A stretch of 64,000 bases of DNA from Candidatus Peregrinibacteria bacterium (GCA_018659585.1 JABJMC010000006.1:86708-150707), one strand, 5' to 3'; shown: positions 8,636 to 17,613, numbered from the stretch's first letter. Translations and numbers: made by a program. The notes: generated by a model not told the origin, from the letters alone.

Positions 8636-10879
8636 TTATGGTCGGGCGTCAGCGTATTTTTTGATGAGGTCAGAAGTTTTCATGACCTCTTGTTCACGCT
8701 GTCCGTAATAACGCGCCGTAACTGTGCCGTCTTTAGCTTCTTTTTCTCCCACAATTAACATTACAGGGATTTTGGAAGTCTCGGCCTCGCGGATTTTTTT
8801 GCCTAAAGTTTGATCACTAACATCCATGTCTACACGGTAGCCCGCTTCGAATAATTCATCACGAACTTGCTTGGTATATTTGTTGAATTTTTCGCTAAGT
8901 GAAAGCACACGCATTTGCACCGGAGCTAGCCAGAATGGGAAGGCTCCAGCGTAGTGCTCAACCAAAATAGCCATGAATCGTTCCAAAGAGCCAAGCAGCG
9001 CGCGGTGAACCACCACTGGAGTATGCAATTGACCATCTTTACCTTCGTATTTAAGTTCAAATCTAAGTGGCATTTGAAAATCAATTTGAATAGTGGCGCA
9101 CTGCCATTCCCGTTTTAAACAATCCCTGATTCTAAAGTCAATTTTTGGGCCGTAAAAAGCGCCATCACCATCATTAAATTCATATTTAATTTTGGCTTTT
9201 TTAAGAGCGTTTTCTAGGGCGTCTTCTGCTGTTTTCCATTGCTCGTCAGTCCCCATAGACTTCTCTGGTTTAGTAGAAAGAACCACTTCGTACTCAAACC
9301 CAAATATGTCATAAACATGCTGCGTAAACTCAATACAACGAATAATTTCGTCACCTAATTCCTCTAGCGATACAAAAATATGAGCATCATCCATAGAGAA
9401 CTTACGCACGCGAGTTAGGCCACCCAGAGCTCCGCGAACTTCATTACGATGAAGCATGGCAAAATCAGCAATTCTAAATGGTAAATCACGATAACTTCTA
9501 GTTCGCATCTTAAACATCAACATGTGCGACGGACAGTTCATGGGCTTCAAAGAGCAATCAATCCCATCAACTTCCATACAAAACATATTTTCTTTGTAGT
9601 GTTCCCAGTGTCCACTTTGTTCCCACAGCGCTTTGTCATAAACCAGGGGAGTTATCACTTCTTGATAATCTCTTTCGCGGTATTGACGACGAATCAAATT
9701 AGAAAGCTCGTTAAAAACAACCGTTCCTTTGGGATGATAAAAAGCTGCTCCTGGTGAAACATCGTGGAATTGATAGAGATCCAAATCCATTCCCAGCTTG
9801 CGGTGATCACGTTTTTTAGCCTCTTCTAGTCGCACTAAATAATCATTAAGATCTTTTTTATTCTTAAAAGCCACGCCATATATGCGCTGCAACATGGGAC
9901 GTTTTTCATCACCACGCCAGTAAGCTCCGGAAATTTTCATTAATTTAAAGACTCCAGCTTGGCCCGTGTGTTCTAGCTGTGGTCCGCGGCAAAGATCCGC
10001 AAAAGTCACTTTATCATTTAGCTTATTAGTATAAAAAGTCACTTCTTTTGCACCTTCTTTTTCTAAATCTTCAACTAATTCAACTTTGTAAGTTTGTTTA
10101 GCTTTTTTAAGGATGGCTTTAGCCTCTTTGGTACTGGCGGTTTCTTCGTGAAATGGTTGTGCCTGTGAAATAATTTTCTTCATTTTTTTCTCTAATAACC
10201 GCAAATCCTCGGGAATCAAAGTACGCGGTAAATCAAAATCATAGTAAAAACCATCTTCAATAGTCGGCCCAATACCCAGATTAGCTTCTGGAAACATTTC
10301 CAAAACAGCTTGCGCCAAAATATGAGACAGCGAGTGGCGCATAGTATCTAGGTCTTCATTATTTTTTGGTGCTAGTTTAACTTTGGAACGTTTTTTCGTG
10401 GACTGAATAATAGGCTCAAGACGTGGCTTGGCTAATTTTATATAATCAGACGTTTTTAAGGCCATTGATCTATCCAAACGAGCCGCATTAAAATAAAGTT
10501 CATCATGCTCTAGAAGTGCTGGATCAACAATCAATTCCAGGTTAGGATCAAAGGAAAATGGAAGAACCGTCCCAGCCACCGACCCAGAAAGTTCTTCAGC
10601 AATTTCAGTGGTCGCAAAAGATATATATGTGCCATTAAATAGTGCTTTAACTGCCTCTAAGTCTACTTTTGCATCGCCTGGTATAACTGCTAAAACATAT
10701 TTCGTTACTTTTTTAATTTTCACCATCATAACAATACATTTGGCGGCCTGTGATAGTTTATTGCCACGCATCTTGCTAACAATGTCGGTCTGTCCCTCGG
10801 GGGAATGATCGATCAACTTATATTGGGCCTTATTTTTATCAAGAAGCTTAATAAGTTTAGTGTAGAGATCATTAGTCAT
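8636..10879 (-). CDS. thrS: Threonyl-tRNA synthetase with N-terminal YeaK-like (INS/YbaK superfamily) editing domain
   Basis: 747 residues. ThrRS charges tRNA-Thr with threonine and normally clears Ser-tRNA-Thr in its N2 domain. Residues 1-165 are not the usual TGS domain. They closely resemble E. coli YeaK of the INS (YbaK/ProX) deacylase superfamily, with the conserved Lys (K47 in QAAK), GTVLPFSF at 103-110, and the NAARLDRSMALKTSDYIKLA end. The N2 editing domain follows: HSLSH gives H182 and H186, and LCRGPQ gives C297, but the fourth canonical residue (His186 of E. coli, CRGPH) is Gln301. The catalytic core is intact: zinc ligands C449, H500 and H625, the motif 2 region FAMLHRNEVRG, and motif 3 GSLERFMAILVEH. 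The anticodon-binding domain ends the protein. It is expressed from a T-box leader. The usual bacterial length is about 640 residues. Confidence 0.95.
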   Translation of the reverse strand: MTNDLYTKLIKLLDKNKAQYKLIDHSPEGQTDIVSKMRGNKLSQAAKCIVMMVKIKKVTKYVLAVIPGDAKVDLEAVKALFNGTYISFATTEIAEELSGSVAGTVLPFSFDPNLELIVDPALLEHDELYFNAARLDRSMALKTSDYIKLAKPRLEPIIQSTKKRSKVKLAPKNNEDLDTMRHSLSHILAQAVLEMFPEANLGIGPTIEDGFYYDFDLPRTLIPEDLRLLEKKMKKIISQAQPFHEETASTKEAKAILKKAKQTYKVELVEDLEKEGAKEVTFYTNKLNDKVTFADLCRGPQLEHTGQAGVFKLMKISGAYWRGDEKRPMLQRIYGVAFKNKKDLNDYLVRLEEAKKRDHRKLGMDLDLYQFHDVSPGAAFYHPKGTVVFNELSNLIRRQYRERDYQEVITPLVYDKALWEQSGHWEHYKENMFCMEVDGIDCSLKPMNCPSHMLMFKMRTRSYRDLPFRIADFAMLHRNEVRGALGGLTRVRKFSMDDAHIFVSLEELGDEIIRCIEFTQHVYDIFGFEYEVVLSTKPEKSMGTDEQWKTAEDALENALKKAKIKYEFNDGDGAFYGPKIDFRIRDCLKREWQCATIQIDFQMPLRFELKYEGKDGQLHTPVVVHRALLGSLERFMAILVEHYAGAFPFWLAPVQMRVLSLSEKFNKYTKQVRDELFEAGYRVDMDVSDQTLGKKIREAETSKIPVMLIVGEKEAKDGTVTARYYGQREQEVMKTSDLIKKYADARP

Positions 10880-11143
10880 AGTTATGAGGGTTAGGGGCGC
10901 AAATGAGCGCGAGATTTTTAAAACAACACAGCGATGAAGCTGTGCTCGGACCTAACGTAACCAATCTGGTCAATTAGGCGGTTCCACCGAGCTTCCCTAG
11001 GTAGTTAAGGCACTCTTGTTTTTGGGTAATCCTTTCTAAAGGTGGTGTTTATTGGGACGTTTTAAGGAAGTTTTCAGCCATGACTTCCCTCTCTTTTTAA
11101 ACCGCAAACCAGGTAACGTATCCTTAAGATCAAGCAGATTACA
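10880..11143 (-). promoter_or_regulatory. T-box riboswitch leader of thrS (Thr)
   Basis: Reading the minus strand, the leader begins near 11143. Stem I base: GTAATC pairs with GATTAC, then CTTAAGG with CCTTTAG (one mismatch), then ACGTT with AACGT. The 3' side of the internal loop carries ACC (11044-11046), a Thr codon, followed by A, as expected for a specifier. The antiterminator is textbook: GCTCGG, a 7-base bulge TGGAACC and GCCTAA pair with TTAGGT and CCGAGC, within about 10940-10993. A competing hairpin CACAGC-TTCATC-GCTGTG with a short T-run lies at about 10917-10942 and shares a few bases with the antiterminator. Uncharged tRNA-Thr would be expected to raise thrS expression. The terminator is modest, so control could also act on translation. 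Confidence 0.85.
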
Positions 11144-11149
11144 ACTAAA

Positions 11150-11178
11150 AGTATAGTTGGATTGCCCAAGGACTGCAA
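11150..11178 (-). promoter_or_regulatory. Promoter of the thrS T-box leader
   Basis: On the minus strand TTGCAG (11173-11178), a 17-base spacer and TATACT (11150-11155). The predicted start near 11143 sits just ahead of Stem I of the T-box. Confidence 0.65.
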
Positions 11179-11183
11179 ATTTA

Positions 11184-11296
11184 GTGATTTTTAGTGGAAT
11201 TTTTTGGGAAATATTTCGTAATCATTAAAGTGATCTTGTGCATAGATTTTTAACCTGTTAAGGTAGAAATACACTCACCCTAAAAAGCACCCCAAA
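11184..11296 (+). repeat. Upstream region of HNH gene, copy A of a repeated segment
   Basis: These ~113 bases match 54706-54815 closely, including the runs aaatatttcgtaatca, agatttttaacctgttaagg and cactcacc. The similarity continues into the two paralogous HNH genes and stops at their stop codons. Within it, TTGTGC (11236-11241), 17 bases, and TAAGGT (11259-11264) form a plausible promoter present in both copies. The spacer holds AACAGGTTAAAA (reverse orientation), a motif also seen in other intergenic regions. Confidence 0.7.
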
Positions 11297-12253
11297 ATGA
11301 AACGAAATTTTATTAACCCCAAACAATTAACCGATTCCGAACTTTACAAGCTCTGCCAAGAATACGGCGGTAACGCGCGTCAGTGGATGCGTAAATTTGC
11401 CGGCCTTTTGCCCGAAGTCTACCGCCGCCGATTATATCGTCGCCATGGCTGCTCTTCTATTCACGAATTTGCGGCTAAAATGGCGGGGATGAGTCATGCT
11501 AACGTCGATCGCATTTTACGTTTATCTCGAAAACTAGAAGACAAGCCAACCCTCCGTGCTCAACTTGAAAACGGCGAACAAAGTTGGGCTAAAATCGAAA
11601 AAATTGCTCATATTGCGACCCCTGAAACTGAGCAAGAATGGGCCCAAAAAATCGAAAAATTTCCCCAACAGGTTATAGCTCAAATTGTCCAAGTCGAACG
11701 AATTAACAGATTAGAAAGTGACGCATGCGTCAAAACTCAACCTGAAAAATGGGCCACAATTTCCTTCCCTGTTAGCCCAAAAGTTGAATTAAAAATGCGT
11801 CAATTTAAACAAAAATATGAAAAAGAAACAGGAGAAACACTTTCTTGGAATGAAGTTTTTGAAAAAGTGTTCAAAGAATTAGAAAAATCTCCTCAAATTA
11901 AAAAACAAGCCACTATCCAACTTTGCCCAGACTGTATAAAAGAACGCGCGCGTAAAAAAGCCGAAAACAATCAAGTTGGAAGAACGATCCCAACCGAAAT
12001 TCAACGCCTAATCCAAACCCGCCAACAAAACAAATGCAACACTTTAAATTGCAACCATCCCATAAAGGAATTCCATCACGCTAAGCGTTTTGCACTAAAC
12101 CAGAGCCACGACCCAGACTTCATAGTTGGCCTCTGTAAAAAATGTCATAATTTAGAGCATAGTAATTGGCAAATGATCGAAATATCAGCCATCGATCAAA
12201 AGGTTCTAAACTATCGGCGTGAAGTAAGTATTGAGCCGCGGGCTGGGCCGTGA
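11297..12253 (+). CDS. HNH endonuclease-like protein, copy A
   Basis: 318 residues. The N-terminal ~130 residues are helical, with RRLYRRHGCSSIHEFAAKMAGMSHANVDRILRLS, a pattern I associate with multi-copy HNH proteins of CPR genomes. The C-terminal ~110 residues carry a CPDC pair near 211-214, CNTLNC near 247, then EFHHAKRF, HDPDF and LCKKCHNLEH: an HNH (beta-beta-alpha metal) nuclease fold with an additional zinc-binding cysteine set. The paralog at 54816-55745 is near identical over the last 110 residues, including the terminal EPRAGP. The middle diverges and carries a perfect 14-bp DNA palindrome at 11719-11732. It ends with TGA. DNA cleavage is expected from the fold; mobility or homing is only inferred. 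Confidence 0.8.
   Translation: MKRNFINPKQLTDSELYKLCQEYGGNARQWMRKFAGLLPEVYRRRLYRRHGCSSIHEFAAKMAGMSHANVDRILRLSRKLEDKPTLRAQLENGEQSWAKIEKIAHIATPETEQEWAQKIEKFPQQVIAQIVQVERINRLESDACVKTQPEKWATISFPVSPKVELKMRQFKQKYEKETGETLSWNEVFEKVFKELEKSPQIKKQATIQLCPDCIKERARKKAENNQVGRTIPTEIQRLIQTRQQNKCNTLNCNHPIKEFHHAKRFALNQSHDPDFIVGLCKKCHNLEHSNWQMIEISAIDQKVLNYRREVSIEPRAGP
11719..11732. repeat. Perfect 14-bp palindrome inside HNH copy A
   Basis: TGACGCATGCGTCA is its own reverse complement. It encodes (S)DACVK in the variable linker between the helical and nuclease halves. Its centre lies 12.5 bases before the conserved CAACCTGA (codons Q-P-E-K), the same distance as the different palindrome in copy B. Confidence 0.9.
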
Positions 12254-12264
12254 GTTAAGAGGAC

Positions 12265-12293
12265 TTGCTAAATTAGCAAAACTATGATATAAT
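12265..12293 (+). promoter_or_regulatory. Promoter of the PrsW-like protease gene
   Basis: TTGCTA (12265-12270), a 17-base spacer and TATAAT (12288-12293). The leader to the ATG at 12336 would be about 36 bases. An AACC element lies shortly before the start. Confidence 0.7.
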
Positions 12294-12335
12294 TACAGGA
12301 GTGAGCTAAAAATAGAATTAAAAAACAACCTGCAA

Positions 12336-13181
12336 ATGTCCTCAGAACTTGTTCAAATCATAATCTGTTTTCTGCTGGCCTGTGTGCCTGCCTATATCTG
12401 GGGGTATATCTTTTTTAAGAAACAGCCAGAGCCTCGAAAATGGGTGGCTCTAACCTTTATTATGGGGATGTTGGCGGTTCTGCCAATTATGATTTATAAG
12501 TTCAGTTGGCAGTTTTTCCCTAAACTGAATGTTTTCTTTTACACTGACCAGTTTAGCCAAGATGTAATAGGTTTTTCTAGTATTGCCTATGTTCCACTGG
12601 GAATTGTGTTGGCTTTTATGTTTGTTGGAGTTTTAGAGGAATATATGAAGAATGTTGTGGTTCGTATTAGTGATCGAAAACATTTAAATCATATTGATGA
12701 TGCCATTGAATTTTGTATTATTGCGGCGCTTGGTTTCGCTTTCATAGAGAACATTATGTATTTCTTCTATATTTGGAGTTATCAGGGCTTTGAAAGTCTA
12801 TTTTTGTCGTTTATTTTTAGGTCAATTTTTTCTACTTTTGCTCATATCTTCTTCTCTGGAATTTATGGGTATTACTATGGAGTTGCGCATTTTGCGACTC
12901 CTATTTTTCAAGAAGAAATTCGCGAGAAAAGACATTGGGTTTTGCGTTGGATGCATAAAGTATTCCATTTAAGAGCGGCTACCAGAATCTTTAAGGAAGA
13001 GAAGATCTTAGAAGGACTTCTTTTTGCTGTTCTATTGCACGCTTTCTTTAATATTTTCTTAGAGATTGGTTGGACCTTTATTATTGTTCCTTATCTGTTT
13101 GTTGGCTACAGCATTCTTTCTTACTTATTCAAGAAAAAGGAAAACCACAAAGAATACAACCGGCTAATATTTAAGAAGTAA
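12336..13181 (+). CDS. PrsW-family intramembrane metalloprotease
   Basis: 281 residues with about seven to eight membrane helices. The four PrsW/CPBP-type active-site motifs are present in order: EEYMKN (EExxK, near residue 104), FAFIEN near 134, HIFFSG near 171 and HAFFN near 233. The family places the zinc site inside the membrane; B. subtilis PrsW performs site-1 cleavage of an anti-sigma factor. No anti-sigma gene is adjacent, so the substrate is unknown. The gene follows the HNH gene but has its own promoter. It converges on the next gene with a single base between stop codons and no visible terminator. Confidence 0.85.
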   Translation: MSSELVQIIICFLLACVPAYIWGYIFFKKQPEPRKWVALTFIMGMLAVLPIMIYKFSWQFFPKLNVFFYTDQFSQDVIGFSSIAYVPLGIVLAFMFVGVLEEYMKNVVVRISDRKHLNHIDDAIEFCIIAALGFAFIENIMYFFYIWSYQGFESLFLSFIFRSIFSTFAHIFFSGIYGYYYGVAHFATPIFQEEIREKRHWVLRWMHKVFHLRAATRIFKEEKILEGLLFAVLLHAFFNIFLEIGWTFIIVPYLFVGYSILSYLFKKKENHKEYNRLIFKK

Positions 13182-13182
13182 A

Positions 13183-13902
13183 TTAGTCAAAATCTTCTGG
13201 AAGTGGAGTAGCTCGGAAATAAAGGCCAATCACAATAAAAGAAAAACCTATTAGCAAACTATAATATCCTATAGGAGAATTTAAAGTGGCGATAATTGGT
13301 TGCGCAATACCGCTAGCCTTCCCAGAAAAAGTATCTTTATTAAGCGCCGATTCTTCTAGGGCAATTTCTAGTTTCTCCATCATACTTTCGCCTGATGATT
13401 CTTCGACACTTGAAGTTAATTGAATAGCTAAATCTTGAACATCTTTGCCCGTACGACCTAGTTCAGTATACATTGTTGAATAAGCAGTAGAGTTTGCCCT
13501 TTTGCTAAAACTAACTTCAGTTAGGGCCGAATTCCCCCAATAATCCATGGCCACAATCTCTAGAGATTGATTTTCCGTATCAGTTAAGTCTAGTTCTATC
13601 CATACGTAACCTTGTTCATCACTTTGATATGAATAAGTTCGACGATAAGAGGTTGTTACATAGATAGTAACTAAAGGTTCAGTTTGAATCTGGAGATGAT
13701 AAGTGTCTGGGTCTTCAATATGTCCCAGGGGAAGGATTTCTACAATCTGTGGAGGAATGGAAATATCTTCATCTGCCATAATGGTCATTTCTGTGGTTGT
13801 GGTGAATCCATCAGCCTGGCACAAAACAGCATACAGAGGCGACAGGTATAGAATTAGCCCGAGAAGGAGGAGTTTTAACGAAATTAAACGAGAAGAGTCC
13901 AT
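13183..13902 (-). CDS. Exported membrane-anchored protein
   Basis: 239 residues. Residues about 8-30 form a signal peptide or anchor (LKLLLLGLILYLSPLYAVLC), with a Cys at the end that could be a lipoprotein Cys, though the lipobox is poor. Residues about 50-115 look like a beta-sandwich or Ig-like domain (VTIYVTTSYRRTYSYQSDEQGYVWIELDLTDTENQSLEIVAMD). A helical linker follows, then a transmembrane segment near 212-232 (GYYSLLIGFSFIVIGLYF) and a short cytoplasmic tail. No family is recognised. It faces the cell exterior between two membrane helices. The start is supported by a promoter at 13923-13951 and the sequence AACCTT just before the ATG. Confidence 0.7.
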   Translation of the reverse strand: MDSSRLISLKLLLLGLILYLSPLYAVLCQADGFTTTTEMTIMADEDISIPPQIVEILPLGHIEDPDTYHLQIQTEPLVTIYVTTSYRRTYSYQSDEQGYVWIELDLTDTENQSLEIVAMDYWGNSALTEVSFSKRANSTAYSTMYTELGRTGKDVQDLAIQLTSSVEESSGESMMEKLEIALEESALNKDTFSGKASGIAQPIIATLNSPIGYYSLLIGFSFIVIGLYFRATPLPEDFD

Positions 13903-13922
13903 AAGGTTATAATTATCTTATT

Positions 13923-13951
13923 ATTATACAACAAATAATTAAAAATATCAA
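13923..13951 (-). promoter_or_regulatory. Promoter of the 239-residue exported protein
   Basis: On the minus strand TTGATA (13946-13951), 17 bases, TATAAT (13923-13928). The leader to 13902 is about 14 bases with no Shine-Dalgarno. Confidence 0.75.
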
Positions 13952-13994
13952 TATTAAAAGGGTGGGCACCGAAAAAGAAAGTGGTTTAGCCCCC

Positions 13995-14023
13995 TTGAAG
14001 AAAAAAGAACTTCATGCTAAGCT
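13995..14023 (+). promoter_or_regulatory. Candidate uvrA promoter
   Basis: TTGAAG (13995-14000), 17 bases, TAAGCT (14018-14023). The -10 match is weak. No LexA-type box was recognised, so SOS control cannot be claimed. Confidence 0.45.
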
Positions 14024-14058
14024 AATCTTCGACCCCAAGTTGACCTTTACCAAATTTT

Positions 14059-16923
14059 ATGGGATTAAAACATATCGTTGTAAAAGGCGCCAAGATCCAC
14101 AATCTTAAAAATATTGATGTTAAGATTCCGCGCGACAAACTAACTGTTATTACTGGCCTCTCTGGATCCGGGAAGTCATCACTTGCTTTTGATACTATTT
14201 ATGCCGAAGGGCAGCGTCGTTATGTAGAGAGTCTTTCTACTTACGCGCGGCAGTTTTTGCAGTTAATGGAAAAGCCTGACGTTGAATCAATTGAAGGGCT
14301 TTCACCAGCTATTTCGATTGATCAAAAGACTGCCAGCCGAAATCCACGTTCTACTGTGGGAACCGTGACAGAAATCTATGATTATTTAAGATTGTTATTT
14401 GCCAAAATTGGTAAACCTCATTGTCCAGAATGTAATGAGCCAGTTTCTAAACAAAGCGTTTCTCAGATCGTGGACCACATTGCCAAAATGGAAGAAGGGA
14501 AAAAGATTATTCTTTTAGCGCCGGTAGTACGAGATCGCAAGGGACAACACGTTAAGATTTTTGAAAATATTAAAAAGGATGGATTTGTGAGGGTTAGAGT
14601 AGATGGGGAGGTAGTTAGTGTGTTGGATATTCCAGAATTAGATGAAAAGAAAAAGCATAATATTGAAATTGTAGTTGATCGTTTAGTGGTAAAAGATTTG
14701 AAGGAAAAAGTCCAAAAAATGAAATCCGGCCAGGAAATTCCTCTTTCCAATGAAAATAGAACGCGGCTGGCCGACTCTATCGAAACAGCTCTTAATTATG
14801 GCGACGGTCTAATGAAGGTAATGGATCACGAAAGTGGTAAAACAGATTTATTTTCCGAGAATTTTTCTTGTGCTGATTGTGGGGTGAACTTGCCCGGGAT
14901 TGAGCCCCGCAGTTTTTCTTTTAATAGCCCACATGGTGCTTGTGAAGAATGTCACGGATTAGGAACTAAATTAGAAATTGATTCAGATTTAATTATTCCA
15001 AACCGGCGGTTGAGTATTGCGGAGGGCGCTATTATGCCCTGGTCAACCACCACTTCACATTTGGATTGGTACACTCGAATTCTTTATGAAGTGGCCCGCA
15101 AAAAAGGATTTTCTTTGGATGTCCCCGTGGAAGATCTTTCGGATGATGTTATGAAAATGGTGCTCCACGGAACCGGCGAAGAAGAATACAAAGTAAACTG
15201 GGATAAGGGTTACACCACTAAATTCGAAGGGGTTATCCCCAATTTAGAACGTCGTTATTTAGAAACAGATTCTGATTATGTGCGCAATAAAATCGAACAA
15301 TTCATGCGAATTATTGAATGTCCAAGTTGTAAGGGGCAACGTCTTAAAAAAGAAATTCTAAGTGTAAAAATTAAGGAATCCTCAATTATTGACGTGACTC
15401 ATCGATCAATTGATAAAGCTTTTGAATTTTTTGAAGACATTAAACTTAGTGATAGTGAAAAAGTAATAGCTGAACCGATTTTGCGTGAAATTGGCCATCG
15501 TTTGAAGTTTTTAAACAACGTGGGGATTTCGTATCTTTCTTTGGATCGAGCAGCCAACACTCTTTCCGGTGGTGAGGCCCAGCGTATTCGTTTAGCTACT
15601 CAAATTGGATCACAATTAACCGGGGTGCTTTATGTTTTGGATGAGCCGACTATTGGATTGCACCAGAATGATAATGAAAAATTAATCAAAGCCATTGTGG
15701 CGCTGCGCGATTTAGGAAATACCGTAATTATTGTGGAACATGACGTAGATACCATGCTAGCCGCAGATTATATTTTTGATATTGGACCCGGAGCTGGAAA
15801 ATACGGTGGAAATGTTATTGCGGAGGGGACCCCACCTGAGTTAATGAAAGATAAAAACTCCATTACTGGAAAATATTTGTCTGGGGAACTTAAGATTTCA
15901 GTTCCAAAAAAGCGGCGCAAAGGCAATGGGAAGAAAATTCGCATTATTGGCGCCGCCCAACACAACCTCAAAGACTTAACAGTCGAGCTTCCACTCGGAA
16001 CTTTTGTGGGAATCACTGGAGTCTCTGGCTCTGGAAAATCCACGCTTATTAACGATGTTTTAGTTAAAACTGTCAGTGCCAAAATCAACCGATCCAAAGT
16101 CCGTCCGGGTAAACATGAGTCGATCGAAGGCATTGAACACCTCGACAAAATTATTAATATTGATCAGGCACCGATTGGTCGAACACCACGCTCCAATCCC
16201 GCTACTTACACTCGCGTTTTCACTGACATCCGTGATTTATTTTCTAGTACGCCGGATTCCCGCACCCGTGGGTACAAGGCTGGGCGATTTAGTTTTAATG
16301 TCAAAGGTGGTAGATGTGAAGCCTGTCAGGGAGATGGGATGAAGAAAATTGAGATGCACTTTTTGCCCGATGTTTATGTGATGTGTGAAGTGTGTAAAGG
16401 TCGTCGTTATAATAAAGAGGCTTTAGAAATTAGTTATCGCGGTAAAAATATTGCTGATGTTTTGGACATGACAGTTGATGAAGCTTTGGAATTTTTCGAT
16501 GCTATTCCAACTATCAAAACTAAATTAGAAACCCTAGCCGCCGTGGGACTAGGTTACATTCACTTAGGCCAATCCGCTACCACACTATCTGGTGGTGAGG
16601 CGCAACGTATCAAGCTAGCCACCGAACTTTCCAAACGTTCCACTGGAAAAACTTTGTATGTGCTCGACGAACCAACCACTGGTCTTCACTTTGATGATGT
16701 TAAAAAATTATTAGAAGTATTAGAGCGACTTGTTGAAAAAGGAAACACAGTTCTTACCATTGAACATAATTTAGACGTAATTAAATCGGTCGATCACATT
16801 ATTGACATGGGCCCTGATGGCGGTGACGCCGGCGGAGAAGTAGTTGCCGAGGGGACTCCCGAGGAAGTTGCTAAGCAGAAAAAATCTTACACTGGGATAT
16901 GGCTTAAGAAGATGGGGCTCTGA
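14059..16923 (+). CDS. uvrA: UvrABC system protein A
   Basis: 954 residues, the normal length for UvrA, the damage-sensing ATPase of nucleotide excision repair. Two ABC modules are complete: Walker [10 protein letters not shown] near residue 33 and GVSGSGKST near 654, and signatures [11 protein letters not shown] near 501 and [11 protein letters not shown] near 845, each with LDEPT Walker B. The zinc modules are present: CADC/CEEC near 271-300 and CEAC/CEVC near 750-780. The UvrB-binding and insertion domains lie between the Walker A and signature of module one. The stop is TGA, which shows TGA is not reassigned here. uvrB and uvrC are not in the window. Minor pilin genes follow 42 bases downstream. 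Confidence 0.97.
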   Translation: MGLKHIVVKGAKIHNLKNIDVKIPRDKLTVITGLSGSGKSSLAFDTIYAEGQRRYVESLSTYARQFLQLMEKPDVESIEGLSPAISIDQKTASRNPRSTVGTVTEIYDYLRLLFAKIGKPHCPECNEPVSKQSVSQIVDHIAKMEEGKKIILLAPVVRDRKGQHVKIFENIKKDGFVRVRVDGEVVSVLDIPELDEKKKHNIEIVVDRLVVKDLKEKVQKMKSGQEIPLSNENRTRLADSIETALNYGDGLMKVMDHESGKTDLFSENFSCADCGVNLPGIEPRSFSFNSPHGACEECHGLGTKLEIDSDLIIPNRRLSIAEGAIMPWSTTTSHLDWYTRILYEVARKKGFSLDVPVEDLSDDVMKMVLHGTGEEEYKVNWDKGYTTKFEGVIPNLERRYLETDSDYVRNKIEQFMRIIECPSCKGQRLKKEILSVKIKESSIIDVTHRSIDKAFEFFEDIKLSDSEKVIAEPILREIGHRLKFLNNVGISYLSLDRAANTLSGGEAQRIRLATQIGSQLTGVLYVLDEPTIGLHQNDNEKLIKAIVALRDLGNTVIIVEHDVDTMLAADYIFDIGPGAGKYGGNVIAEGTPPELMKDKNSITGKYLSGELKISVPKKRRKGNGKKIRIIGAAQHNLKDLTVELPLGTFVGITGVSGSGKSTLINDVLVKTVSAKINRSKVRPGKHESIEGIEHLDKIINIDQAPIGRTPRSNPATYTRVFTDIRDLFSSTPDSRTRGYKAGRFSFNVKGGRCEACQGDGMKKIEMHFLPDVYVMCEVCKGRRYNKEALEISYRGKNIADVLDMTVDEALEFFDAIPTIKTKLETLAAVGLGYIHLGQSATTLSGGEAQRIKLATELSKRSTGKTLYVLDEPTTGLHFDDVKKLLEVLERLVEKGNTVLTIEHNLDVIKSVDHIIDMGPDGGDAGGEVVAEGTPEEVAKQKKSYTGIWLKKMGL

Positions 16924-16965
16924 AAGAAACTCGACCAAAGCTGCAACTGCTGATAAACTACTTTT

Positions 16966-17613
16966 ATGAAAATCCCCTTCCTGAGCTTGCCCTCCCTGAA
17001 GCGTATTAAGAGTAATGCGGCCGAAACTCTGGCCGAAGTTTTAATTGCTTTAATTGTAATTTCCGTGGGCGCGGGCGGAGCTTTGACTTTGGTGGTCACT
17101 TCCATGCGCGCTAATCAGGAAGCCGAAGAAAGATTAGTAGGTTACAACCTAGCTCGTGAAGGAGTCGAGGCCATGCGCACCATCCGCGACACCAACTGGC
17201 TGCGTTTTCCTAGTGATCGCGAAAACTGTTGGGATGTTGAACCCGGGGTAACAGATCCCGGGGATTGTAGTACGTGGACCAAAATAGGGGACGTCACTTC
17301 TTATATTGTTTATCAAGAAGCAGACCCAGACGATCAGTACAGTCTTTTAACGTGGAAGTTAGAAGACGCCACGACTTTAGTTGATGAATATCAAATAATT
17401 TACGCCTACCATGTTCGCTACGGCACGATTTACACGCACGAATTTGGCTGTCCTAGTGGTGGGGATATTTGTGACGAAGCAACAATTTACAGTCGCTTAG
17501 TTACGATTCCTTATGTCGACGCGAATTCCATAGAAGTTAACTCCACTGTTACCTGGGAATCCCGTGGTCAATCCAAATCAATCACATTTTCTGACTTGCT
17601 CACTAATTATTAA
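16966..17613 (+). CDS. PilV/GspI-like minor pilin
   Basis: 215 residues. The prepilin-like N-terminus has a short basic leader followed by AETLAEVLIALIVISVGAGGALTLVV, i.e. the T-L-x-E-V pilin helix with Glu at position 5 of the inferred mature protein. The residue before the cleavage site is Ala, not the usual Gly, so processing by PilD may be atypical. The sequence NLAREGVEAMRTIRDTNW right after the helix is characteristic of PilV/GspI-type minor pilins. Paired cysteines occur in the C-terminal globular part. It is followed after 3 bases by a PilX-like gene, a standard minor-pilin pairing. These would prime or tip the pilus made by the locus at 46-53 kb. Confidence 0.75.
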   Translation: MKIPFLSLPSLKRIKSNAAETLAEVLIALIVISVGAGGALTLVVTSMRANQEAEERLVGYNLAREGVEAMRTIRDTNWLRFPSDRENCWDVEPGVTDPGDCSTWTKIGDVTSYIVYQEADPDDQYSLLTWKLEDATTLVDEYQIIYAYHVRYGTIYTHEFGCPSGGDICDEATIYSRLVTIPYVDANSIEVNSTVTWESRGQSKSITFSDLLTNY

